Below, one piece after another: positions 24,165 to 36,177 of a stretch of DNA of 64,000 bases (position 1 is its first letter; every line of letters begins with the position of its first letter). The stretch spans positions 930,001 to 994,000 of the forward strand of contig NC_063258.1 in assembly GCF_019578655.1 (NCBI RefSeq), given 5' to 3'. The stretch comes from Ricinus communis. Taxonomy: Eukaryota; Streptophyta; Magnoliopsida; Malpighiales; Euphorbiaceae. A model generated the notes under the pieces. It saw only the letters and a list, made by a program, of their open reading frames with translations, searched no databases and had not been told where the DNA came from. Position numbers and translations under genes: made by a program.

Positions 24165-24330
24165 CTTCTCCTTGATCGTTTTCACTGAGTTTTGAGTTAA
24201 TAAGCCAAATTCCTAAAAATGCTTCACCATTCCCGCCTTTTCTTTTCTTTTTCTTTGTTTTTTTTTTTTTTTCTGTATTAGCAAAAGACTCAGGAATCCA
24301 GGTTAGGGCTCAATTTTTATTTTTAGTAAC
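24165..24330 (-). promoter_or_regulatory. 5' UTR / promoter-proximal region of RPA2
   Basis: Upstream of the RPA2 start the gene-sense strand has a long A-rich/AGAAAAAG-type tract (T/C-rich on the plus strand, 24236-24273), then CCTAACCTGGATTCCTGAG. The composition suits a plant 5' leader. No convincing TATA box was identified. Confidence 0.35.
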
Positions 24331-24659
24331 AAGAATATTTTAAATTAAGCTCTAGAAATAATTACAAAATATATTAATTGCTGCTGCTATTTTTAATTGT
24401 AAATATTCTTACAATTCAAAGAATTAAAACCTCGCTTCCTTATTTAAATATGTCTTCTTTTATGATCATAATTCGTTATATACTTTAAATTTATGAATTT
24501 ACAGTTAAAAAAATTTATAATTCACCTAAAATATAAATTTAATTTAATATAAGGATTTGCTCGATTTAAAACAAAATCAGCTGCAAGAAAATAAAACAAT
24601 AATTTATCGAATTATATGAAATACCCTAATTGACTGCTTACCATCGGGACATTCTTCCT

Positions 24660-25625
24660 CATCACAGGCCAATACTTTTATAAAAAAAAAATATTATTTT
24701 TACAGTTAAAATCTTTTTCCATAACTTTTTTTAAGCTTTTATTTATAGATTTGTTTTTAAAATTTTGTGAGAAAAAAATACTAATAGTATATTTAAAAAA
24801 TATAGATATTTTTTCAATTTATATTATTATTAGTCAATTTTTATTGTATATATTTTTTATTTTTTTAAAATTTTATTAGAAAAAAATACTAAAAGGATAG
24901 ATTAAAAATACCGAAAGTTTATTTGTTTTTAATTTGTATTCTTATAAATTTTATTTTCAGAATTTCATTGAAAAGAAGATATTAAAAGTATATCTAAAAA
25001 ATATTATTTTTAATTTGTATATTATAAGTTTAATTATTTTTATTTTTTTTCAAAAATTTTATCATAAAAGATATACTAAAAATATACATAAAAGATATTA
25101 AAATTTTATTATTTTAACTTATATTATTATGAGTTTTTTTTAGAATATTATTGAGAAAAATATATTAAAAATATATCTACAAGATACTAAAAACATTATT
25201 TTAATTTGTATTACTATAAAATCAATCAAATAAAATAGTTTTTTTATTTTATATATTTATGTTTGATATTCATAAATTGAATAAATTACATATTTTTATA
25301 ACAAATAATATATTTTGATGACATGAAAATATGTGTTACAGAAAATATAATAATATATGAAAAGTATATACCGAATGCAGTTTAAGATATAAAAATATGA
25401 TTAAAATAAAATTAAAATATTTATTTAAAAGTAACAAAAATATACTAAAAGAATACTAATAAAATATTAAAAGAATACCATATCCTTGTTCCATAAAAAG
25501 TATAAATAAAAAATTTAGAAAAAATTTAAAAGATTTGAAAAGAAATCATAAAAAGAAAATGACCATAAAAATAAAATATTTCCCTCACTTTCTCGTACTT
25601 TTGTGAAAAATCCTAGTGTCTTTTT
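24660..25625 (-). repeat. Dispersed AT-rich repeat, copy 2 (inverted relative to copy 1)
   Basis: The reverse complement aligns with 10240-11115 across nearly its full length: the same order of landmarks, and the same distal set of degenerate units with AAATACTAAAAGTATA cores. It ends near 25625, where the reverse strand reads TAGGTTCTTTTTTGTAAA, similar to the start of copy 1. No coding sequence. Confidence 0.6.
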
Positions 25626-26190
25626 TACAAAAAAGAACCTATCAATTATAATATCACACAAATATTTCAATAGCTAGTTTAATACCCGCGCTTTACACGA
25701 AATTTAATTAAATACTTTATTTATAAATTACATATATTTTATTTATGAATAATTTTACATTCATATCTTATAACTAAATTATACCTTGCATAATAATTAT
25801 ATTAGTCAATTTTTATTTATATTATTATAATTTCTAACAAAAAGTCATAATTAATTGACCATATATATTAAATATTTCATATTAATATTAATTTATATGT
25901 TAAATATAAATATAATAATTATCCTAGCATATATAAAGGCAGACGTTTTGGTAATAAAACTGATCAATTTCGGTTTCAGCTGTTTTCAATTAATTTTTTA
26001 AAAATAAAAAATTAATTATTTTATTTTACAAGTTTGAATTGGAACAAATAGTTTTGATTCCAGCTGAGGGGATACCGATTTTGAGCCGGTCTCCTAATTC
26101 TGAGCCGATTTTATTCCGTTTTGACTAATCTGGTTTTAGTTACCTAATCAAAAATTAAAAAATTAAAATAAATAATGCGAGAATCTATAA
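25626..26190. other. AT-rich intergenic DNA
   Basis: No gene. A purine/pyrimidine-mixed patch at 26040-26140 (GAGCCGGT/GAGCCGAT) stands out from the A/T runs but matches nothing I recognise. Confidence 0.4.
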
Positions 26191-26199
26191 ATATAAAAA

Positions 26200-27540
26200 T
26201 TAAAAATTAAAAATCATACTTAAACCTAATTTTATTGACAAAATAAAGTATACATGAAAAAGTATAATTAATTATTAATTACTAATTAAATTTTAGTAAT
26301 ATAATTAATATAATAAAAATAAAAAAATAAAATTAAAGTATAGAAACATAAAGAAAAAAAGAGTTGATGCAGTTTAAAAAAAAAATTAAGTGACTTCAAT
26401 GTTTTCTTATTAAAATAAGTTTTTTTTCTTTTTATTTAAAGTGATTGTAAGTAGAAATCATACAATTATATAACATTATATAGTATTTAGCCTTTTTCTC
26501 TACAATTAATAAATAAAAAATCATTAAAAAAATAAAAATTGAATGCAAATTTTAGATTTAAATGATAGAAGTAAAAAAATAAAAGTAATTAAACAATAGA
26601 AAAAATATAAAATTTATTAATAAACTCAAATTAGTAAATAAAAAAATACATATATCAAATGAATAACTAAACATAAAGCAAGATTTTAAAATATAACAAG
26701 AAATATCATATACAAATAAGATATTATTAACTAATTAATTAAAATAATAATAAAATAATTACATATAAAACTTAAATTTAAAAAATTATTATTATAACTA
26801 TAAATTAAATGAAAAAATAATTACTCTTATAAACTAATATTTATAAAAAGATAATAAATATCATGTTTTAGTAATTCTACATGATAAAATACTTAAACTC
26901 GAATTTTTTTGATAATAAAAAATATGCACGAACAAATATAATAAATTATTTATTACTAATTGAATTTAATAATAAAAAATAAAAAATAAAATTGAAGTAT
27001 AAAAGCATAAAGAGAAACAAAAAGAGTTGATGCAGTTTAAGAAAAAATTTAAATGGCTTTAACATTCGTTTATAAAAAGTTATTTTTTCTTGAAGGTGTT
27101 TGTAGGTAAAGATCATAAGATATTATAAAATTATATAATGTTTATATTCTATTCTATAATTAATAAATAAAAAATTATTGCAAAAAAAATAATAAAGATA
27201 AATATAAAGTTTAAATTTAAATGAGTAAAAATAGAAATTAAAAGTAATTAAGCTACAAAAAAAAAGCATTAATGAACTCAAATTAATAAATAAAAATAAA
27301 AATAAAAATATCAATGAATAATTAAGTTTAAAGAAAGATTTTGTTTTATAGTAAAAAAAATACTATATACAAATAAAATAAATAAATAAATTAATTAAGA
27401 TAATAACAAAAAGAGTACATATAAAAATTTAAATTTAAAAAGTATTATTACAATTATAGGTTAAAAGAAAAAAGAATTATTTTTTTATAAATTAGTATTT
27501 AGAAAAATGGTAAATATCATATCTTAGTAATCATACGTGT
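26200..27540 (+). repeat. Direct tandem duplication of about 660 bp
   Basis: Two diverged head-to-tail copies, about 26200-26880 and 26881-27540. Matching landmarks: GAGTTGATGCAGTTTAA at 26361 and 27024 (offset 663) and AAATATCATRTYTTAGTAAT near 26857 and 27513 (offset 656). Non-coding. A (TA)n tract follows at 27577-27609. Confidence 0.7.
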
Positions 27541-27575
27541 GAGAAGCTGCGGTTAAATCATTCTTTTTATTTCAG

Positions 27576-27613
<38 letters not shown>

Positions 27614-27680
27614 CTAGATTAGATTCTTTAACCAAATTACAATGCTCATCAGTTGGACAATGCATAAACTGATATATTTA

Positions 27681-28312
27681 GGATCTATGTTGGTTCGGCT
27701 GATCGATGTAGCTAATAGTTAGTAGCTGATGAATTAAATCGTTTAAATTTATTTTATTGGTAGTTGTTATTAGTATGTTAATGACCATTAATGGTGTAAT
27801 TTATATTTAAATATATTCTATTTTATTCTACTATTTTTAATAATATAAATTAATAAAAATAATTTTTAATAATTAAGAATATTATAGTTAATTTTATTTA
27901 ACTCGGTTATTTTATTATTAAAAATACTTAAAAAGTTATTTTAAAAATAAAAAATTAAATTTAAATTTCGCTAGTAAAAAATTTATAATTTTAAATATCA
28001 TAATTATTTAACTATTAAATATAATTTTAAAATAATAATTTATTTATTATAAATTATAAAAATTAATTATATGATATCAATTTAAAGTAAAGTAGTAACT
28101 TTTAATAAGGATAATATTGTCCATATATATAGAAAAATCAAATCGGCTATCAACTGGTAAGAAAAAGACACAACATATAGCTGACGCAATTAGCAGTTGA
28201 TTGAAACTAAGTTAGCCATCAGTTACTGATTCTTAAGTCTTTATAAAATGTTTTAATATATATGTACAATGAGAAACAACTATCTAGACAAGACTTCTTA
28301 ACCAAACACTCC
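27681..28312 (-). mobile_element. MITE-like element, copy 1
   Basis: A 632-bp non-coding element whose reverse complement aligns with 32739-33385. The right end reads (reverse strand) GGAGTGTTTGGTTAAG and the left end GGATCTATGTTGGTTCGG, a degenerate inverted repeat of the GG-TGTTTGGTT type common in PIF/Harbinger and hAT MITEs. Flanked on both sides by TTTA, a possible target duplication. Family assignment is tentative. Confidence 0.6.
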
Positions 28313-28429
28313 TTTAATAACTGATAAAATTATATATCGGGTTTTAGATAAATTCTAAGGTGTCATAGTTTATAGTGACTTTTAATATTTCTATGTATTT
28401 ATTGAATAGAAATTAAGATTTATATTAGT

Positions 28430-28640
28430 TTACATATAACAGTTATTCCAAGAAAATAATATGTAGTTTGCCCATATCTTTCACTAGAATCTCAGTTCGA
28501 AACTATGCAACAAAAGCGTCAATGTCTTTAGAAGATGAGCCTGTGAAAATTATGTCATCCGCAAATAAATAAGAGTAAATGATTCTTTTAGCAACATGAA
28601 TACATATACAAAAAGGAGAGAATTACAAGGTTTGGAGCTT
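28430..28640 (-). pseudogene. Copia reverse transcriptase scrap
   Basis: The minus strand reads LFADDIIFTGSSSKDIDAF, a stop, then FRTEILVKDMGKLH. This is the YVDD-box region of a Copia RT followed by the KDLG-LHYFLG motif, with V replaced by A in the box. Nothing else of the element is recognisable around it. Confidence 0.65.
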
Positions 28641-28839
28641 AAGTAGCCAGTGAAAAAAAATGAAATTGCTTATCTAAGAGCGTATAGATGAGATGGTAAG
28701 GATCTATTCTAGCTTAATCAATGTCTTGAGTTTGAATTTTAAATATGCAACTATGATGAGTGAGTATTTTACTACCCGTAAAGGTCCTATTCGGCATGCT
28801 CTAGATTAATTTTAGATATATATATCAAAAAAAGAAAGG

Positions 28840-29540
28840 GTAATTATTATTTGCTCTCTTTATTTTTGCATATTATACTAGTTACCTTTTAATATTTAAA
28901 ATGTATATTTCTTATCATTTTATTTTATATTTTTATACTAAAAATCCATTATGTCAGAATTTCAATTAGGAAATCATTAATTAGATTTGATTTTATACTA
29001 TTTGCTCCTTGATTTTTTGTGTAATATATAAATTATCCGCTATATTTTATTTATTGCACTAAAATTTTCTTGTATTTTAAAAGTTAATGCAATTAGAGAA
29101 TTAAATTAATAAAAAAGTAATTTGATCCTCCAACTTCTTATCAAAATTACATTTCTGCTATAATAAAATTAATAATAAAAATAATATCTATTTTATTTTA
29201 ACAATTTGAATTTAAATAATATGAATTTATAATATTTTAATTACTATAAATACTTTTAGAATATTTAAATTTTCTTGTATTTTAAAAGTTAATGCAATTA
29301 GAGTATTAAATTAATAAAAAAATACCATTTGATCCTCAAACTTCTTATCCAAATTATATTTCTGCTATAATAAAATTAATAATAAGAATAATATCTATTT
29401 TATTTTAACAATTTAAAGTTAAATTATATAAATTTATAATATTTTAATTAATAAAAATATTTTTAGAATATTTAAATTTTATAAAAATTTAATTATACTA
29501 AAAATTAGAGTAATTAAAAAACAGCAATTAATTAATTTTG
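28840..29540. repeat. MITE-like non-coding repeat with an internal 205-bp duplication
   Basis: Two adjacent copies of about 205 bp start at about 29064 and 29269, sharing ATTTTCTTGTATTTTAAAAG, TTTGATCCTC and CTGCTATAATAAAATTAATAAT. Similar sequence style recurs at 31840-32450. No coding capacity. Confidence 0.5.
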
Positions 29541-30483
29541 TACAAAACTTGTAAATAGAATAAAAGAGTAGTCTGAAATCAATCCTCACTATTGATCGTA
29601 ATCTTTTACTATTAAATGGGTTTTAAATTTCAAAATTGATCTTCTGGGATTTCTTAAAAAATAAGAAAAAAAGAGTAGTGCTAATCTGAAATATCCAGAG
29701 AAAAATACATATTTGGTTAAAAAGGAGAGAACCCAACATAAGAAGAGATGTTCCATTGAAGTTTGGTGGTTTAGTGAGGTAATAATGAAATTGAGATTTC
29801 CAAACTAGATAGTTTCTATTGTTTAATTTTCATAGAAAATGAATTTATTGTAGCAGAAAAAGAAGTGGAAGAGGAAGAATATGAATTTTCGAGCCACCCA
29901 TTAGATCTTCAGTACTATAATAAGTAATACGAATGAATGAATGAGATAACTTTTATTAACTGAATTCTATACTCTTTATAAGAACCTATTTACTAAGCTC
30001 TATCACATTAAAAAAATTTACAAATTTTATTTTATTTTTTTAAATAGAATCTAAATTGACAACAAAATTCGATATGAAACTGTTATATATATGTTTCGCG
30101 CATTGGAGGCTGGCATACGAGATGTCTCATTTGGTGAGGTAATATATATACTGATTTAATTCGATCCAAGAGATGTTTTATTTTTTTATAAAAATATAAT
30201 CATGTTTAGTTTACTTGTGATTAATATAAAGACGATATGATAACTAAGTGTTGACGACTAGTGATTACTTAAATGATGAACTTAAAAAATGATTGGTAGC
30301 CATTGACCAAGTGCTAGTTGAAAACAATTAGAATTTGAATATAATATCTTAATAACTATTTCCTTCTTTATTTGGGAAGTAATAATAACTCTTTTGGTTA
30401 CTTTTAGGATTTGGTGTAATTAAAATCTGTATCTGAGTTGATATTTTGTGATTTACTTTCCATTAGTGTAGAATTTGATTTAC

Positions 30484-30494
30484 ATATATAAACT
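30484..30494 (+). promoter_or_regulatory. Possible TATA box upstream of the 30.5-kb gene
   Basis: CATATATAAAC lies about 20-30 bp before the first ATG of the gene at 30513. That would leave almost no 5' leader if this ATG is used, so it favours either a longer transcript from further upstream or initiation at the next ATG (30543). Confidence 0.25.
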
Positions 30495-30512
30495 TGACTG
30501 TTGATAATCAGA

Positions 30513-31268
30513 ATGCAAATTCCACAATATCTGTTCCAAGAGATGGCTGCTAAGCATGTTAGGTTAGAAAGGGAGGAAAGAAATATTTATGATTTATACC
30601 AAATTGATCCTGCTTTTTACAAGAAAATCATCTCTAGAAGCTCCTCCATACATTTTTCCCGTCAGAATTCTTTCCATCGTTGCCCTGGAAAGGTACCTTT
30701 CAGTTGGGAAATACAACCTGGGACACCTAGAGATGTCTCATCAGAGGTTGAAATTCTGCTACCAAGCATGTTCCCTCCAGGAATCCATAGCTTGGACATG
30801 TCAGGACCATGCAATCCTGAAACTGGGCGTATGGCATACTTCTTCAAGCATGTCAAGAAAGTAAAGAATATCAAGAAGATACAAATTGGGCTACCATTAG
30901 CGGTTCGTGAACTGAGTATTATGCCTAAGCCGAAGGCTTCTCTGAAGGTTGCCAAGGCATGTCTGTTAAGTAATATCAAGAAAGTGACAGCAACCAAGAA
31001 CATTTTCCTTGGCAAGAAAATGAAATCTGAATATTCAGGGACAAATGGGATGGATCATAATCATGACGAATTTCGATTTTCTGAGCTTGATTTTGGTGAT
31101 TTTACAGAATCGCCAAGGTATGGTTCCAGCAATTCCTCTGTATCGCCATTGTCAGCACCATCATCTCCTCGACTCTGTGCTATCAAGTCGCCAAGAATAT
31201 TACGATTGCAGAGCTTGCACAAGGGACTTGTAAGATGGAATTGCACTAACCATAGTAAGGAAACTTAA
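30513..31268 (+). CDS. PFxWExQPGT-motif protein (DUF688-like), uncharacterised
   Basis: An intronless frame of 251 codons from the ATG at 30513; the ATG at 30543 (MAAKHV) is an alternative start. The product has the FYKKIISRSSS block (about 35-45), the signature VPFSWEIQPGTP (about 61-72), a proline/hydrophobic stretch, a basic segment FFKHVKKVKNIKKIQ (about 110-124), and a Ser/Pro-rich tail with SPRYGSSNSS (about 200-210). The PFxWExxPG signature is known from plant-specific uncharacterised families, DUF688 among them; no biochemical function is established. The basic patches suggest nuclear or nucleic-acid contact, but that is inference. The other copy at 53501-54163 shares the same block order. 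No stops, so probably functional. Confidence 0.75.
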   Translation: MQIPQYLFQEMAAKHVRLEREERNIYDLYQIDPAFYKKIISRSSSIHFSRQNSFHRCPGKVPFSWEIQPGTPRDVSSEVEILLPSMFPPGIHSLDMSGPCNPETGRMAYFFKHVKKVKNIKKIQIGLPLAVRELSIMPKPKASLKVAKACLLSNIKKVTATKNIFLGKKMKSEYSGTNGMDHNHDEFRFSELDFGDFTESPRYGSSNSSVSPLSAPSSPRLCAIKSPRILRLQSLHKGLVRWNCTNHSKET

Positions 31269-31830
31269 TGAAAAGATACCCAGGAAAGTTAATTGCAATT
31301 ATATTTTTCCCTTTTTGTTATATTACAATATCAAAATCGTGTGTAATAGAAGTATAAGTTTTAAGAAAAGTCTTCTTTTAAATCTGGTGCACAGAGAATT
31401 TATAACTTATTTTTCCCACATTCTTCTCCTTTTTGTCCTGTTATGTTTTCTTTTAGATAAATTTTTTTTGATATAATCCTCACACTCTATCACACTTTTG
31501 AAGGAAAAGAATACCAATAGAAAATGTTAAATATCTCATATTTATTTATATTAATTATTATATATTTGATGTGACATATAATATTTTTATAAAATTATTT
31601 CTAAATATTTTAAAATTGATGAGCAATTTTATAAAATTATTATTTGCCATACTAAGTAAACAAAAATTGAAATAGAAAAGGAGTTGTGTAGCATTACTCC
31701 TAAAATGTAGCTAGTATAGATTTTTTTCCTCGAGTACTTTCTATTTTATTATAAAAAATTAAAAAGTATATTTAAAAAATTTATTACGAGTCAGTAAATA
31801 TTATTAAATTTAATGGTTAAAATTGTTAAA
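31269..31830. other. 3' flank and AT-rich spacer
   Basis: Directly downstream of the 30.5-kb gene. The first 200 bp probably include its 3' UTR. Otherwise featureless AT-rich DNA. Confidence 0.4.
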
Positions 31831-31839
31831 GGAGTAATT

Positions 31840-32690
31840 ATTTTTTATCTCTTAATTTTTATTTTAATATATAAGTTATCTCATATGTTGATTTTATTAT
31901 ATTAAATTCTTTTATGTTATTAGAAAACTATATTACTATTCTTTTGTCCAAAATCAACGTAGTCAAATCTAATTGATAAATAAATTGTAATTTGATTTTT
32001 AAACTTTTTATTAAATATTAAAATCGTCAAAAATAATTTCTTATCAAATTTAAGTAAATTTTTTATTTTTAGCATAATTTAATTGAATGTCTATCAACAT
32101 AATAATAAAAATAAATATTTATAACTATAAATATGTATTCTATTTTAATAATTCAAATTAAATTATATACTAATTTGATAATGTTAGTCTAAATATAAGT
32201 ATTTTTAAAATATTTAAAATTTAACATGTGCTAAGATAATAATAAAAGTAAATATTTCTAAATATAAATATGTATTCTATTTAATTCAAATTAAATTATA
32301 TACTAATTTGATAATTTTATTGTAAATATAAATATTTTTAAAATATTTAAATTTTTAGAATTAATTTGTGCTAATAATTAGAGTAAGTAAAAATAATAAT
32401 TAATTAATTTTGTTAATTACTAAAATCAACTTATTTTAAACATTAACTATTACTTCCACTAAAATTAATAATCTCACTTTAACATATAATGAAAATAAAT
32501 AATTTTAGATAAATTTCATACTTGGTAAAAGTTCAAGACTAAGTTTTTTATTTACTTTTCAATTTAGTCCTTTGAATTGATACAAGAGTTACTTGTTAGT
32601 TTTGAAAAAACATAAGAGAGACTTAATATAATAAAATTGACACAAGAGGATAAATAAGAGGATAAATAGTAATTACTCAAATTACTAATA
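31840..32690. repeat. AT-rich MITE-like repeat with a 137-bp tandem duplication
   Basis: Two copies offset by about 137 bp, starting near 32098 and 32235, share AAATATGTATTCTATTT and AATTAAATTATATACTAATT. The surrounding sequence resembles 28840-29540 (for example AATTAATTAATTTTGT). Non-coding. Confidence 0.45.
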
Positions 32691-32738
32691 GGTTATTTAA
32701 AATAGGAGGAGATTTCAATCGCTACTTAGCTACTATGA

Positions 32739-33385
32739 GGATGTTTGATTCAAAGGTTTGGTACAGCTGATAACTGTTTCTCACGGAACAATTATATTAA
32801 AGTATTTGTTAAAGACTTAAGAAACAACAGCTGATAGCTGATTTAGTCTTAATCAGTTGTCGATTGTATTAGCTCTATTTTAGAGCTTTTTCTTATCAGC
32901 TGATTTGATTTTTTTATTTATTTAGATACTATTATCCTTATTAAAATTTATTAATAATAAGTTACTATAAGTTGATCTCATATAATTATATTTTTAATAT
33001 TTTATAGTAAATAATTATTATTTTAAAATTATTTCTAATAGTTAAATAATTATAATATTTATAATTATGGTATTTGAAATTATAAATTTTATTAGTAAAA
33101 TTTAAATTTAAATTTTTTCTTTTAAAATAACTTTTATAAATTCTTTAATAATAAATACAATTGAGCTAAATAAAATTAACTGTAATATTTTTAATTATTA
33201 TAAGTTATTTTTATTAATTTGTATCATCAAATATAATATAATAAGATAAAATATATTTAACGATAAATTATAACTTCAATGGTCATTGAACATACTAACA
33301 ACAACCACTAATAAAATTTTACCAAACAATTTAATTTTTCAACCCTCGACTACCCATTTCTTTGATCGACTAAGCCAAACACGCC
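32739..33385 (+). mobile_element. MITE-like element, copy 2 (inverted relative to copy 1)
   Basis: A 647-bp non-coding element aligning to the reverse complement of 27681-28312. The ends read GGATGTTTGATTCAAAGG and (reverse strand) GGCGTGTTTGGCTTAGTC. Shared internal landmarks include TACTATTATCCTTATTAAAA and AATAATTTAATTATTATT-type blocks. No clear target duplication at this copy. Confidence 0.6.
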
Positions 33386-33926
33386 TATATATTAAGTGCG
33401 GTTGGTTGACTACATTGACCGCCAACTCAACAACTAATACAACAAATTTTTATCTAATTTAAATATATATTCCTACATGTGCACCAAACTAATAAATAAT
33501 GGATACATATTTATTACTTTTAAATAATTTAATATATATAAAATTTTTAATATTTAAATATAAAATACTCATATATACACTCTCCTATTCGTTGTGGTTA
33601 CATGATATATATATAAAATACTGATTTAAAAAATATAAATACTAATTACTATTTCCAAAACATAAATAACGAGATAAACACAAGAATAAGCAAAATCTAG
33701 TACAAAATCAAACAAAAGTAGTGTCTCTAAGTCATACAAAAGAGAATAGTAGGAAGGGCCAAAATTAAAAACAAAATTAAGAAGAGAAGCATCATCAATT
33801 AATACAGAAAAAAAAGGCCTAATGGAGGAATTCCCATTAAGAGTGACTGAAACAAAAACAAATTTATATGACATTTACTTGGAAGACAAACATAGAATGT
33901 AAATCGGTGTAGCAAACTTAACTTAA

Positions 33927-33935
33927 AAAATTAAA
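33927..33935. repeat. 9-bp target duplication (AAAATTAAA), left
   Basis: Repeated exactly at 34512-34520, on the other side of the inverted-repeat element. Confidence 0.7.
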
Positions 33936-34511
33936 GGCTAAATGACCAAATAAACCCAAACATTTTCGTATCCTTTCAGATTTATCAAAACCTTTTAATT
34001 TTGATAATTTTACCCTAATTTGAAAAATTAATTTCAATTATATACAGTCGGGTTAAATTGATAAATTGGATTATGTATATGGTTGACGTGTCTGCCACCT
34101 GAAAAAAGAATAAATTTTTTAATTATTTATGTTATTTCTGACGTGGAAAGTAATAAAAAAGAGAGTACAATTTAAAGTTCTTCCTTTTTTATTATCAACT
34201 TAAAACTCTAACTTTTGGGATAAAAATGACGTTTATAGAAATATTACGAATTGAGGTAGGATTGCACTAGCTCGAAACTTCATAAAAGGGATTTAAGTTA
34301 TATTCCACATAACCAATTGTATTATTGAAAATACTCTTCTTTTTTTCTAGTTGGCAGACATATCAACCATACACAGCTTAAATTCTCAATTTAACCCAGT
34401 TAGATATAATTGAAATTAAATTGTTAAATTAAGATAAAATTGTTGAAATTAAAAGGTTTGGATAAAATTTTAAAAATGTGAAAAGGTTTGGATTTATTTA
34501 GTAATTAACCT
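33936..34511. mobile_element. Mutator-type MITE with long inverted repeats
   Basis: 576 bp with inverted repeats of about 175 bp that cover most of the element. Shared blocks are AAACC/CAAACCTTTT, CCTTTTAATTT, TTTCAATTATAT, GGGTTAAATTGA, and TATGGTTGAYRTGTCTGCCA. It is bounded by an exact 9-bp duplication, the Mutator hallmark. No coding sequence. Its termini (GGCTAAATGACC / GGTTAATTAC) differ from those of the 11-kb MuDR-like element, so that element is not its obvious parent. Confidence 0.8.
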
Positions 34512-34520
34512 AAAATTAAA
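34512..34520. repeat. 9-bp target duplication (AAAATTAAA), right
   Basis: Second copy of the duplication flanking the Mutator-type MITE. Confidence 0.7.
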
Positions 34521-35912
34521 CCTTTACCGTCCCTTTAATTTGGCATATTACTTGATTAAGCCATAATATTAAAAAATTACACTATGTTTGATACGTATAA
34601 TAGAAGTTAGCTTAATAATTTTAAGTGCTTAACTAATCTATAATATCAGTCTTATTTAGTACTAAATTCTTTTATATTTTTAGTAAGCCATCTCTAATGA
34701 AATTACTAATCTCATGAATAATAAAACTTTAATTCCTAAAATAGTCTATTTTTTTACTTTATTTATTTAAAATAACTTTACGAGGTCCATTTTCTTTTTC
34801 TTTCTTTTAGTTGAAAAGTTAATTAAATTAATTTTTTTGCCAAAATTTATATATAATCTTTTACTACTAATGTGGCTATAGTGGTTTAATTTTAAAATTT
34901 ATTTTCTTGCATTTATATTATAAGTTTTCTTAAAACAGTTCGTAATAATTCTTTATTTGTATAATAAATTTGATTTATGATTATTTATAATTTATAATTA
35001 AAAAATTACTAAAATTTATCCAATAAAATATACAAAAATAATTAATATAATTTTTTTATAAAAACTAATTAACACTAGATGATTTAAATATTTTTTTGAG
35101 AACAATAGAAAAATTAAAGAGATGATATTTTATATATGTAGTAAATGCTGTTTAGGTAATATAATTTAAATAATTTATCTCATAGTTAAACTATCTTACA
35201 AAACATGAGACTATTAAAATAAATTAATAATATTATGAATTAGAATATCTATATTAAATTAAAATTTAAATTAATTACTCTAAAAATTATGAATTCGTGG
35301 ACCAAATCGACTGTTAAAACCAATTACACAACCGCCCTGGTACATTCATCACATAGATGTCTTTATCCCTCATCAACATGTGCTATACACTGCTAATGCA
35401 TAAAAAAAAAAATTAATATAGCATATAGTTACAAAATATACATATAAATATTACCATATATAGAAGCAAAATTTCTTAAAATAGTATCTAAAAGTTTGTT
35501 ATTTTATTATAATTATGGAATTTATTTTTATTTATAATTGGCTCAAATTAAAATTAAAATTTTTATAATTATATAAAAATTATTTAGAGTATAGCTATTA
35601 AAAAATTCCTTATATTATATAAAAATGTAATCTTGGTTACTTGATTCCTAATTTATGCAAAGTAAGTAATAAAAAATTGATTAGAATAAATACAAAAATT
35701 GGAAAATAAAAATTAGAATAAATATAAAAATCGTTCTTCCTAATGTATATAAGGAATAGATTAAAAGAAAATCATTTAGTGAATGAGAAAGAAAAAAAAA
35801 AGATTTAGTTGGACTATTCTATAAATTTTAAGCCACTAAGTTAACTTTTTATTGTATATCACTATGTTGTTTTGGAAAATACCAGTCAATATATGTTAGT
35901 AATGACGTATAG
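34521..35912. other. AT-rich intergenic DNA
   Basis: No coding signal, element ends or RNA genes recognised. Confidence 0.5.
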
Positions 35913-36168
35913 TGAAGAAACAAAGATAGTGGGTACTGGACAAGTCTCAACTTACTTACTAAGAGGAGAAAAGTTTCTATTTATATGGTTTGTACATGGA
36001 TGCCCTAATAAATAAGGACTACATTGGCATACATGTTGCTTACATAGGAGAGGAAATCATTCTAGGATCAAAAGACTAAATATTAAGAAAAGGGAGCAAG
36101 CCTATAACTACCAACCAAGAAACAACAGACAGTGAGCTAAGAAGATTGTCGTTCTTCATGTTCTAATA
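35913..36168 (-). repeat. 3' LTR of the outer Copia
   Basis: 256 bp, plus-strand ends TGAAGAAAC ... TTCTAATA. Pairs with 50161-50429. A polypurine tract (minus strand GCAGGGGGC, 36169-36177) sits immediately inside it. Confidence 0.85.
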
Positions 36169-36177
36169 GCCCCCTGC

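Noticed and set aside
30662..31246. Antisense and alternate-frame ORFs over the 30.5-kb gene
   Set aside because: Shadows of the sense frame, which has a recognised motif and continuous coding sequence.
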